The notes below the pieces were generated by a model. That model was not told the DNA's origin. It saw only the letters and a list, made by a program, of their open reading frames with translations, and did no database searches. Below are positions 30,642 through 38,040 of a stretch of DNA of 64,000 nt, in pieces. This stretch comes from Nocardia sp. NBC_01329. Lineage in GTDB: Bacteria; Actinomycetota; Actinomycetes; Mycobacteriales; Mycobacteriaceae. Position 1 is the stretch's first letter. Each line of letters starts with the position of its first letter. The stretch covers positions 5,116,001 through 5,180,000 of the forward strand of contig NZ_CP108381.1 of the NCBI RefSeq assembly GCF_035956715.1, written 5' to 3'. The translations under genes and the position numbers were made by a program.

Positions 30642-31331
30642 ATGCGGGTCGGCGCCACCGGGCGGGTACTCGCCGCATGCGTCGTGCACACCGATCTGAC
30701 GGTCCCGGGCCGGGTCGGGCGCAGCGCGATCGACAAACGACCGGCGCCCGGGCGGGTTCGGGCCGGCCGGCTCGGCCTCGACGGCGACCATGTGTGCAAC
30801 ACCCGCGACCACGGCGGCGTCCACCAGGCGGTCTACGGCTACGCCGAGGAAGACGCGCTGCGCTGGTCGGTCGAGCTCGGACGTACCCTCGCACCCGGCT
30901 GGTTCGGGGAGAACCTGCGGATATCCGGCCTCCCGCTCAGCGACGCGGTTCTCGGCGCTCGCTGCGCCATCGGTGGCGCGGTGTTCGAGGTCAGCGCGCC
31001 CCGGGTGCCGTGCGCCACCTTCGGGCACTGGTCCGGCGAACGCCAATGGGTGCGCCGCTTCACCCTGGCGGCGAACACCGGCTGCTATTTCCGGGTCGTG
31101 ACCGAGGGCGAGGTGGGCACCGGCGATCCGGTCGAGGTCGTCCATGTCCCCGACCACGGCATCACCGTCCGTGATGTTTTCACCGGCACCGACCCCGAAC
31201 GGCTCGAATACCTGCTCACCGCCGAACCCACCGTCTCCGATGAGATCCGGGCCCAGGTCGCCCGGCACACCAGGCGCCGCGCGGCCACCGCGGCGAACGA
31301 CCCGGCCGCCGAGCAGGAGGCGATCGGATGA
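30642..31331 (+). CDS. MOSC domain protein
   Basis: MOSC domains bind molybdenum cofactor or its sulfurated form, or act as YiiM-like reductases of N-hydroxylated compounds. The ATG at 30642 (MRVGATGRVLA) has a GAGGAGAA site 5-10 nt upstream. The 229-residue protein has the DGDHVCNTRDHGG-type block (about 45-57), GWFGENLRISG (about 87-97) and the conserved cysteine in APRVPCATFGHW (about 126). It looks like the YiiM/YflK branch. The stop overlaps the asparaginase start (ATGA), so the two genes form an operon that is absent from this place in M. tuberculosis as I recall it. Confidence 0.9.
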   Translation: MRVGATGRVLAACVVHTDLTVPGRVGRSAIDKRPAPGRVRAGRLGLDGDHVCNTRDHGGVHQAVYGYAEEDALRWSVELGRTLAPGWFGENLRISGLPLSDAVLGARCAIGGAVFEVSAPRVPCATFGHWSGERQWVRRFTLAANTGCYFRVVTEGEVGTGDPVEVVHVPDHGITVRDVFTGTDPERLEYLLTAEPTVSDEIRAQVARHTRRRAATAANDPAAEQEAIG

Positions 31332-32293
31332 GCGTCGATCTGGTCGAGGTGGTGCGCTCCGGATTCCGGGAGTGTGTGCACCGTGGCTCGGTGGTGATCC
31401 TCGGACCCGACGGCGAACCGACCTTCGAAGCCGGCTCGGTACACGTGCCGATCTACCCGCGTTCCACCAACAAACCGCTACAGGCGCTCACCCTGCTGAA
31501 ACTCGGATTCGACCCGCTCGACGACGCGGAACTGGCCATCGCGACCGCTTCGCACACCGGCGAACCCGAACATGTCGAACTGGTCGAACGATTGCTGAGC
31601 CGTTTCGGATTCGGCGAAGACGACCTCGCCTGCCCACCCGACCTACCCGGCGACGAACAGACCCGGGCCGGGGTGCTGTATCGCGGGGAGAAACCCGCGA
31701 AGCGGTATATGAACTGTTCCGGCAAACATGCCGCCATGCTGGCGACCTGCGCGCTGAACGACTGGCCGGTCACCGGCTACACCGATACCACCCACCCGCT
31801 CCAGCGGGCAGTAATCGCCCAGATCACCGATGTCACCGGTGAGCCGGAAACCGATCTCGGCATCGACGGCTGCGGACTGCCCATCGTCCCGGTATCCCTG
31901 ACGAACCTGGCCCGCGCCTTCGCGACCCTGGCCACCGCCCCGGAAGGCACACCCGAACGCCGAATCGCCGGAGCGCTGCGCGCGCATCCGCGGGTGATCT
32001 CCGGCACCAACGGCCCCGATCTCCTGACGATGGACGCGATCCCGGAACTGATCTGCAAGATCGGCGCCGACGGTGTGCACGCGGGAGCGCTACCGGACGG
32101 CAGCGCCTTCGCCTACAAAATCGACGATGGCGCCGACCGCGCCAGAATCCCGCTGACCATGGCAGTCCTGCAGCGTATGGGTGTCGCCTGGTCGGACGAA
32201 CTGGCGGCCCTCGCGGCCCCGCCCGTTCTGGGCGGCGGAACCCGAGTCGGTGTGATCCGCGCCATACCAGGCTCTGTCCCGCCTGGCGACTGA
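31328..32293 (+). CDS. L-asparaginase of the thermolabile (Rhizobium etli / RelA-II) type
   Basis: This family hydrolyses L-asparagine to aspartate and ammonia and is unrelated to E. coli AnsA/B. The 321-residue protein shows the family's conserved blocks: RSTNKPLQAL (about 46-55) with the catalytic serine-lysine pair, ASHTGEPEH (about 75-83), NCSGKHAAML (about 134-143) and GIDGCGLPIVPVSL (about 178). It is translationally coupled to the MOSC gene. A link to nitrogen supply fits the glnR gene in this window, but no GlnR site was identified by eye. Confidence 0.92.
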   Translation: MSVDLVEVVRSGFRECVHRGSVVILGPDGEPTFEAGSVHVPIYPRSTNKPLQALTLLKLGFDPLDDAELAIATASHTGEPEHVELVERLLSRFGFGEDDLACPPDLPGDEQTRAGVLYRGEKPAKRYMNCSGKHAAMLATCALNDWPVTGYTDTTHPLQRAVIAQITDVTGEPETDLGIDGCGLPIVPVSLTNLARAFATLATAPEGTPERRIAGALRAHPRVISGTNGPDLLTMDAIPELICKIGADGVHAGALPDGSAFAYKIDDGADRARIPLTMAVLQRMGVAWSDELAALAAPPVLGGGTRVGVIRAIPGSVPPGD

Positions 32294-32455
32294 GCGGCGA
32301 AACATCGGCAAACCGGTCGGTTGATCCGGCGGATAGCCGACTCGTGGAAGCACGACGGCCGGACACGCGCTAAAGTGTCTGTCAGGAAGATATTAATTCG
32401 AACGGGGCCGCCACCAATCCCCAGGCCGCCCCGCTGTGACGCGAGGGGGTCAGCC

Positions 32456-32665
32456 ATGGGCCGTGGCCGGGCTAAGGCAAAGCAGACCAAGGTTGCACGC
32501 GAGCTGAAGTACAGCTCGCCGTCGACCGACTTGGCGAGCCTTCAGCGCGAGCTTTCCGGTAGTGACAACGCCCATCGTGGTGGTGTCCTCTCGGATGAGC
32601 ACGACGCCGACGACTCGTTGCCCAAGTGGGACGACGACGACAGCTACGACAGCTGGCGCCGCTGA
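32456..32665 (+). CDS. DUF3073 protein (69 aa)
   Basis: A short, highly charged actinobacterial protein corresponding to Rv0810c. The ATG (MGRGRAKAKQTKVAREL) has a GAGGGGG site 7-13 nt upstream. The N-terminal third is basic and helical, the middle is serine-rich, and the C-terminus is very acidic (DDDDSYDSW), suggesting a disordered nucleic-acid- or protein-binding factor. Function is unknown. It is monocistronic, with a terminator hairpin 18 nt after the stop. Confidence 0.93.
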   Translation: MGRGRAKAKQTKVARELKYSSPSTDLASLQRELSGSDNAHRGGVLSDEHDADDSLPKWDDDDSYDSWRR

Positions 32666-32682
32666 CCAGATGAATACGCTCT

Positions 32683-32704
32683 GGGGAGGCTGTAGGGCCT
32701 CCCC
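32683..32704 (+). terminator. Terminator of the DUF3073 gene
   Basis: An 8-bp perfect stem GGGGAGGC/GCCTCCCC with a 6-nt loop lies 18 nt after the stop codon. Confidence 0.75.
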
Positions 32705-32715
32705 TCGGCCGTTGA

Positions 32716-32773
32716 CGCCGGTTCGCGCCGTTTCCTGCCGGGTTGGCCCGGCAGTAGATGACGTGAACCGGCG
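32716..32773. repeat. Nested hairpin downstream of DUF3073
   Basis: CGCCGGTTC (32716-32724) pairs with GAACCGGCG (32765-32773), enclosing a second perfect stem CTGCCGGG/CCCGGCAG (32735-32742, 32747-32754). It may act as a second terminator or a stable 3'-end structure. Confidence 0.55.
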
Positions 32774-33017
32774 ACCCGGTCCGGAACGCAGCATCTGATC
32801 ACGACATCGGCGCAGGACGAGCGGTAGGCCCATCGGGCAGTCGGCTCGTCCGGTCGGCGTCGATATCCCGCCCGCCCCAGTTCGCCCGGGTGGTCTTCGA
32901 ACTCCGATGCACAACGCGCGAGCGAACATGATTCACGCGTCGGAATGCTCCGCGGAAACCCAACGGCCGGAACGCCTTCGCATCGAAGACGAGCCGGCCG
33001 TTGCCGTATCCACCGGA

Positions 33018-34097
33018 TCAGAAACGCGGATGATCACCCAGCAGCACAGCACGCGGGGCGTCCGCGTCCTTGGCCTTCTTCACGGTGCCCAGCGTCCAGC
33101 ATTCGATATGGCGCGCGGTCAGCACCGCCAGCGCCCGATCGACATCCTCGGGTGCCACCACGGCGACCATCCCGACGCCCATATTGAACGTCTTCTCCAT
33201 CTCCACGCGCTCCACCCGGCCGCGCTGCGCGATCATCTTGAAAACCGGCGCCGGATTCCAGGTTCCGCGATCCAGTTCGGCCACCAGCCCCGCGGGCAAC
33301 ACCCGAGCAAGGTTCGCCGCCAAGCCACCACCGGTGATATGCGAGAAGGTCCGGACATCGGTCTCGGCGATCAACGCCAGGCAATCCTTGGCATAGATCC
33401 GGGTCGGCTCCAGCAACTCTTCACCGAGAGTGCGGCCGAACTCCTCCACATGCCCCGTCAGCGCCATCCGGTCGATCTCCAGCAGCACCTTGCGCGCCAA
33501 GCTGTAGCCGTTGGAATGCAGTCCGGACGAACCCATGGCGATCACCACATCACCGGGACGCACCCGATCGGGCCCGAGCAGATCATCGGCCTCGACCACA
33601 CCCACCCCGGTCGCCGACAGATCGTAATCCTCGGCACCCATCATCCCCGGATGCTCGGCAGTCTCACCACCCAGCAGCGCGCACCCGGCACGCACACACC
33701 CGTCGGCGATACCCGCCACCAGCTCGGCCACCCGCTCCGGCACAACCTTGCCGACCGCGATGTAATCCTGCAGGAACAGCGGCTCCGCCCCGCACACCAC
33801 CAGATCGTCGACAACCATCGCCACCAGGTCCAAACCCACGGTGTCGTGCTTGTCCAGAGCCTGGGCCACCGCGATCTTCGTCCCGACCCCGTCGGTCGAC
33901 GAAGCCAGCAGCGGCTCCCGATAGCTCTTCTTCAGCGCGAACAATCCGGCGAAACCACCGATCCCGCCCTGCACCTCAGGGCGGCTCGCCTTACGCGCCA
34001 GCGGGGCGAACAACTCGACAGCCCGGTCACCGGCCTCGATATCCACTCCAGCTGCGGCATAGGACGCACCGGCACCGGTGGGGTTCTGCTCAGTCAT
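33018..34097 (-). CDS. purM: Phosphoribosylformylglycinamidine cyclo-ligase
   Basis: PurM (AIR synthetase) closes the imidazole ring in step 5 of purine synthesis using ATP. The ATG start gives MTEQNPTGAGASYAAAGVDIEAGD, the normal PurM N-terminus; upstream codons are repeat DNA. The 359-residue protein has SSTDGVGTK (about 67-75), the glycine-rich GGETAEHPGMM and SNGYSLARK, and HITGGGLAANLARVLP in the C-terminal domain. It follows purF in the same direction, but 659 bp of structured repeats separate them, so it may have its own promoter. Confidence 0.97.
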   Translation of the reverse strand: MTEQNPTGAGASYAAAGVDIEAGDRAVELFAPLARKASRPEVQGGIGGFAGLFALKKSYREPLLASSTDGVGTKIAVAQALDKHDTVGLDLVAMVVDDLVVCGAEPLFLQDYIAVGKVVPERVAELVAGIADGCVRAGCALLGGETAEHPGMMGAEDYDLSATGVGVVEADDLLGPDRVRPGDVVIAMGSSGLHSNGYSLARKVLLEIDRMALTGHVEEFGRTLGEELLEPTRIYAKDCLALIAETDVRTFSHITGGGLAANLARVLPAGLVAELDRGTWNPAPVFKMIAQRGRVERVEMEKTFNMGVGMVAVVAPEDVDRALAVLTARHIECWTLGTVKKAKDADAPRAVLLGDHPRF

Positions 34098-34181
34098 TGT
34101 CGGGGAAAGCTCCAAACCGAATCCGTGGATAATTGCCTGCTCAGAGTTTATGGCGTCGCCTCGGACGGCGGAGTGCCGGGC

Positions 34182-34308
34182 TGTGTTTATTTTGCGGCGC
34201 CTGCGGCGCCGCGGGTCGAGGCCCCTGGAAGTCCCGCCGCTGCGCCCTCGAGACTCGCGCTTCGCGCATACGCTTTCGAGGGCGCAGCGGCGGGACGGGC
34301 CTCGACCT
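34182..34308 (+). repeat. Double-hairpin intergenic repeat, type B
   Basis: Layout: TGTGTTTATTTT edge; short hairpin GCGGCGCC-TGC-GGCGCCGC (34194-34212); outer arms GTCGAGGCCC/GGGCCTCGAC (34215-34224, 34297-34306). Inside is a perfect 21-bp inner stem (34231-34251 with 34276-34296) around a 24-nt loop beginning GACTCGCGC. The loop is nearly the same as in element C, although the 21-bp stems are different sequences. Confidence 0.88.
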
Positions 34309-34477
34309 TTGTGGGCCTCGTAAGACTCGGCACCGGGCAAGCGCGACCGTCCACGAAAGCAACACCCACGAGGTTTGCCGGCGATACGAGTTCCGAGAAA
34401 CCCGCCAAACCCGCCGGAACAAAGGCGAGCTCACCGGCGAACGGCCACCGAAACCAAGTGACAGACACACACAACCC

Positions 34478-34535
34478 CCGACCGACCGACCGACCGACCG
34501 GGCACGGGCACGGGCACGGGCACGGGCACGGGCAC
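34478..34535. repeat. Compound microsatellite (CCGA)5 and (GGGCAC)6
   Basis: Five copies of CCGA plus a partial one (34478-34500) run directly into six perfect copies of GGGCAC (34500-34535). Neither reading frame of the region is a gene. Such arrays change length by slippage. Confidence 0.9.
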
Positions 34536-34632
34536 CCTACACCCACCCGCACAATGCTCTCGGGTCCGCATGCCGACCGCGACCGCAATCCCGACGCAAC
34601 CCAATGAGTCGAGTATTACGAGACACCCCAAA

Positions 34633-34752
34633 GGGTTGAGGCCGTCTCGCCGTTCAGGCCTCGAAGCGCATGCGCGAAGCGCGAGTCTCGAGGCCTGAAC
34701 GGCGAGACCTCAGGGCCTCAACCCCCGCGCGCGCCAGCGCGCCGAAAACACA
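34633..34752 (-). repeat. Double-hairpin intergenic repeat, type C
   Basis: In minus-strand reading: TGTGTTTT edge, short GC hairpin (GGCGCGC/GCGCGC region), outer arms GGGTTGAGGCC/GGCCTCAACCC, and a perfect 21-bp inner stem (34644-34664 with 34688-34708). The 23-nt loop reads GACTCGCGCTTCGCGCATGC and on. The TGTG edge lies 4 bp from the purF stop codon. Confidence 0.88.
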
Positions 34753-34756
34753 GCCT

Positions 34757-36355
34757 TCAGGGGCGGCTGAGGGCGCTGGCGTTGGCGTTCTGGGTGAGGA
34801 CCCGCGACTGAGAACGGCCGCCGAATTCCAGCAGGTTCTTGCCGATCGCCGCCTCGGTGGGCAGTGGGATCGGGTAGTTCCCGTCGAAGCAGGCACAGCA
34901 CAGCCGGGTGCGGGGCTGTTCGGTGGCGGCGACCATGCCGTCGATCGAGATGTAGCCGAGGGTGTCGGCGCCGATGGAGCGGCGTACACCCTCCACCATG
35001 TCGTGCATCGCGTCCGGGTCGGTGGGCAGGCCGTCGACACCGTCGGGATCGATACCGGCGTTGTTGGCGACCAGTTCGGCGCGGGAGGCGAAATCGATAC
35101 CGTAGAAGCACGGCCATTTCACCGGCGGGGAGGCGATCCGGACATGGATCTCCAGGGCGCCGGCTTCGCGCAGCATCCGGATGAGTGCGCGCTGGGTGTT
35201 GCCGCGGACGATCGAATCATCCACCACGATGAGGCGTTTGCCGCGGATCACTTCGCGCAGCGGGTTGAGTTTCAACCGGATTCCGAGCTGGCGGATGGTT
35301 TGGCTGGGCTGGATGAAGGTGCGGCCGACGTAGGCGTTCTTCATCAGGCCCTGCCCGTAGGGCAGTCCGGAGCCCTGTGCGTAACCGACGGCGGCGGGGG
35401 TACCGGATTCGGGGACCGGGATCACCAGGTCGGCGTCGATCGGATGTTCGGCGGCGAGCCGACGGCCGATATCGACCCGGGTGGCATGGATCGAGCGTCC
35501 GGAGATGGCGCTGTCGGGGCGGGCCAAGTACACGTACTCGAAAACGCAGCCCTTGGGTTCGGGATTGGCGAATCGTGACGAGCGGACTCCGTCGGCGTCG
35601 ATGGCCAGCAATTCACCCGGTTCGATCTCGCGGACGAAAGAGGCGCCGACGATATCGAGGGCGGCGGTTTCGCTGGCGACCACCCAGCCACGTTCCAGCC
35701 GGCCCAGGACCAGCGGGCGGACCCCGTGCGGGTCGCGGGCGGCGTACAGGGTGTGCTCGTCCATGAAAGTCAGGCAGAAGGCGCCACGCACCGTGGGCAG
35801 CAACTCCATGGCGGCCTGTTCGATACTCGAATCCGCGGACGCGTGCGCCAGCAGCGCGGTCATCACATCGGAGTCGGAGGTCGCCGAGACCGTTCCGGGG
35901 CGGCCGGGGCCCGCGACCAGGCCCAGTTCACGCGCCCGCTCGGCCAGTTCGGCGGTATTGACCAGGTTGCCGTTGTGTCCGAGCGCGAGCCCGGAGCCGA
36001 CGGCGGTGGTGCGGAAGATCGGCTGGGCGTTCTCCCAGGTGGTGGCTCCGGTGGTGGAGTATCTGCAGTGGCCGATGGCGACGTGGCCGGGCATGGCGGC
36101 CAGGGTCTGCTCGTCGAAGACCTGGCTGACGAGACCCAGATCCTTGAAGACCAGCACCTGCGAGCCGTCGGAGACCGCGATACCCGCGGCTTCCTGCCCG
36201 CGGTGTTGCAGGGCGTAGAGGCCGTAGTAGCTGAGTTTGGCCACATCCTCCCCGGGAGCCCAGACTCCGAAGACTCCGCATTCCTCGCGGGGCGGATTCT
36301 CGGTCTCGTCGGTTGCGGTGGGATTGCTGACAGCCGGTTGGTCGGCGTGGGTCAC
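34757..36355 (-). CDS. purF: Amidophosphoribosyltransferase
   Basis: PurF makes phosphoribosylamine from PRPP and glutamine, the committing step of purine synthesis. The GTG start has AGGGAG about 6-8 nt upstream. The 532-residue precursor has a 26-residue leader before the catalytic cysteine in REECGVFGVWAP, which is exposed by removal of the preceding residues. Then come LYALQHRGQEAAGIAV (about 48-63), the glutamine-binding GHCRYSTTG, and the PRPP-binding loop LIVVDDSIVRGNT (about 383-395). Cysteines near 265 (GCVFEYVY) and in the RLCCACFDGNYPIPLP block suggest the Fe-S-containing B. subtilis type. Repeat element C follows the stop. Confidence 0.97.
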   Translation of the reverse strand: MTHADQPAVSNPTATDETENPPREECGVFGVWAPGEDVAKLSYYGLYALQHRGQEAAGIAVSDGSQVLVFKDLGLVSQVFDEQTLAAMPGHVAIGHCRYSTTGATTWENAQPIFRTTAVGSGLALGHNGNLVNTAELAERARELGLVAGPGRPGTVSATSDSDVMTALLAHASADSSIEQAAMELLPTVRGAFCLTFMDEHTLYAARDPHGVRPLVLGRLERGWVVASETAALDIVGASFVREIEPGELLAIDADGVRSSRFANPEPKGCVFEYVYLARPDSAISGRSIHATRVDIGRRLAAEHPIDADLVIPVPESGTPAAVGYAQGSGLPYGQGLMKNAYVGRTFIQPSQTIRQLGIRLKLNPLREVIRGKRLIVVDDSIVRGNTQRALIRMLREAGALEIHVRIASPPVKWPCFYGIDFASRAELVANNAGIDPDGVDGLPTDPDAMHDMVEGVRRSIGADTLGYISIDGMVAATEQPRTRLCCACFDGNYPIPLPTEAAIGKNLLEFGGRSQSRVLTQNANASALSRP

Positions 36356-36688
36356 CGTGCGCTCCCTGGTAGGGCGGGTGTGGGGGCACTCGACATTCTA
36401 CGGGTGTGTCGCGCTTGCGCGTCACCGGATCAGTACTCCGGCAGCAAACGCCGCCACGTCGGCCACCACCGGCTTCGCTGACCGGCGGCAAGCCGCGCCA
36501 GCAAACCGCGGCACCCAGTTAACCCACCTTTCACCTGCTGAAACGGCGAGTGTCGGGCCTTTCGAGGTTCCTCACCGACCCTTCGATACGCTCTCGGACA
36601 CCGCCGGGCCATAAGCCCCCCACACCGCCCGGCGCAACGTGGGCGATATCACCTGGCGTGGCACTCACGCGCAGCCGCCGCGCTCCGC
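36356..36688. other. Upstream region of purF
   Basis: A 333-bp stretch between the WapI-like gene and purF, both leftward. I find no gene, no clear terminator and no convincing purine operator; the promoter of purF should be here. Confidence 0.5.
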
Positions 36689-37279
36689 TCATCTGGCGCG
36701 GCCGAGCAGCCGCCCGCCGGGCGGCAGATAACTGTCGACTTCGGCCCCCAGATCCTTGGCGGCGGTGGCGATATCCGCGGGTGGGAGCCGGGTTGTGACG
36801 ATGAAGGGTGAGCCCGCGGCGGCGCGCCTGTCCCATGGTGGGGAGAACTCGAGATCCAGACCTATCGCCAGCTCGACCTCACCGCCGCTGCGGGTGGCGG
36901 TGAGACTCAGGTTGGGTTCGGTGAAGGTCAGCCGAGCCGGCCCGACCACCGCTGCACTGCTCGGCTCGGCCACCCCTTCACCGCTCGGCCCGGCCACCCC
37001 TTCACCGCTCGGCCCGGCCACCCCTTCACCGCTCGGCCCGGCCACCCCTTCACCGCTCGGCCCGGCCTCGGTGGCGATCCGCCCTAGCCAGTCCGCCAGC
37101 TCGACCGTGTCGTCCAGACTCAACGCCTGCCAGCGGAAGGTCCAGTTCCCCTCGGGGCAGTTCGCTGTGCCGGCGATCACCAGCCAGCTGTACCGGATTC
37201 GCGGATCGATATGGTCCGGAAACTGGTATCCGGCAATGGTGAGTTCCACACCGTATCCATCGCTGTCGATCAATCTCAC
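36689..37279 (-). CDS. WapI-like family protein with an in-frame octapeptide repeat
   Basis: The 196-residue protein (GTG start, MRLIDSDGYGVELTIAGYQFP) resembles the WapI-like family by its GYxFP start, the SWLVIAG block, a Leu-x-x-x-WL segment (DTVELADWLGRI) and LTFTEPNLSL. Family members in Bacillus relate to WapA immunity, but a similar role here is unproven and no toxin is nearby. Between the conserved halves lie four copies of GPSGEGVA (about residues 73-104) encoded by a perfect 24-bp tandem array, so the loop length is likely variable between strains. No signal peptide is visible. Confidence 0.7.
   Translation of the reverse strand: MRLIDSDGYGVELTIAGYQFPDHIDPRIRYSWLVIAGTANCPEGNWTFRWQALSLDDTVELADWLGRIATEAGPSGEGVAGPSGEGVAGPSGEGVAGPSGEGVAEPSSAAVVGPARLTFTEPNLSLTATRSGGEVELAIGLDLEFSPPWDRRAAAGSPFIVTTRLPPADIATAAKDLGAEVDSYLPPGGRLLGRAR
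36968..37063 (-). repeat. 4 x 24-bp tandem repeat inside the WapI-like gene
   Basis: Four identical head-to-tail 24-bp units beginning GGCCACCCCTTCACCGCTCG encode GPSGEGVA repeats in frame. Confidence 0.95.
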
Positions 37280-37344
37280 CGGCGAAGTGTTTCATCATCG
37301 GGGCGATCGCGCCCGGGGTCGGCGCCGGTGACGCGACGTTGTCG

Positions 37345-38040
37345 CTATTCAGTGCGCCCCGACAAGGATTCAGTGGGCCCCGAAAGGGATTCAGTGCGCC
37401 CCGACAGGGTGGCCGGGCTTACGGCGGCAGCGAGCGGCGCTCGGCGGGACAGCACGGCACCGCCCGCGTTTACCGCCCAGTGCAGCAGTGCGGACGCGGA
37501 AACACTGCCCGCGTGCCCGGCCAGAGCGCCGAAGAGCAGACCCGAGAACGCCGTGAACACAACCGTGCCCGCGACGTTGTCGCCCGCGACGTGAGCCGGA
37601 TGGATATGCCACAGCCCGAAGACCGCCGCCCCCGCGACCGCACCGGCCCTGCTCCCGAATTGTCTTTTCATCAAGGGGTCCAGTGTGGCCCGGAAGATCA
37701 GTTCCTCGGGGTAGACGGTGCCGAGCGGAATGTGTACGGCGACCCATTCCGCTGTGCTCACGTCCGGAGCACGGTCGCCGGGACCACCTAGTGCCCGGCG
37801 GACCGGCGGAATCTGTAGAGCCGCCGCATATCCCACTGCGACGATACCGGCGCACGCTGTCCCGTAGCGGAATCCTCGTGCGGATATCCAATTCGGACGA
37901 CCGTCGCATACCAGCGCATATCCACTGGCGGCCACAGCATTCGCCAGAGTCCGCCCACGGCGATCGAGTGCGAGACGAGGCAGCAGCCAGTTGTTCCAGA
38001 GCAGCGGCGCTGTCACCGCGGCGAGTGTCCGGGCTTTCAC
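37345..38040 (-). CDS. CPBP-family intramembrane metalloprotease
   Basis: The 231-residue membrane protein has the CPBP (Abi/CAAX-like) motifs: PEELIFRATLD (about 112-122, the glutamate pair and arginine), FGLWHIHPAHV (first histidine) and SASALLHWAVNAGG (second histidine). About six hydrophobic helices surround them. Substrates are unknown; relatives act in bacteriocin immunity or prenyl-protein processing. The start overlaps the stop of the hydrolase upstream (GTGA). The last about 20 residues are three copies of a seven-residue unit, LS-G-R/P-T-E-S, from a 21-bp array, so the C-terminal tail may vary. Confidence 0.85.
   Translation of the reverse strand: MKARTLAAVTAPLLWNNWLLPRLALDRRGRTLANAVAASGYALVCDGRPNWISARGFRYGTACAGIVAVGYAAALQIPPVRRALGGPGDRAPDVSTAEWVAVHIPLGTVYPEELIFRATLDPLMKRQFGSRAGAVAGAAVFGLWHIHPAHVAGDNVAGTVVFTAFSGLLFGALAGHAGSVSASALLHWAVNAGGAVLSRRAPLAAAVSPATLSGRTESLSGPTESLSGRTE
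37347..37409 (-). repeat. 3 x 21-bp tandem repeat at the end of the CPBP gene
   Basis: Three 21-bp units beginning ATTCAGTG (37347-37367, 37368-37388, 37389-37409), about 85-95% identical, encode the last three heptads, ending at the TAG stop. Confidence 0.92.

Larger units (their letters stand above)
32666..33017. other. Intergenic region between DUF3073 and purM
   Basis: This 352-bp stretch separates two convergent genes. It contains a terminator (32683-32704) and a nested hairpin (32716-32773). The rest, about 245 bp next to the purM stop, shows nothing I can identify. Confidence 0.55.
34098..34756. other. purF-purM spacer with two double-hairpin elements and a microsatellite
   Basis: No gene is credible here. 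The spacer holds element B (34182-34308, plus orientation), a CCGA/GGGCAC microsatellite (34478-34535) and element C (34633-34752, minus orientation), which starts 4 bp after the purF stop. The two elements face one another. Confidence 0.65.

Noticed and set aside
34431..34631. Small frame encoding a VPVPVP run
   Set aside because: Produced by the GGGCAC microsatellite; no ribosome site and no sequence outside the repeat resembles a protein.
36968..37063. CRISPR-like regular repeats
   Set aside because: The units are contiguous 24-bp copies without spacers, in frame within a gene, and there are no cas genes.
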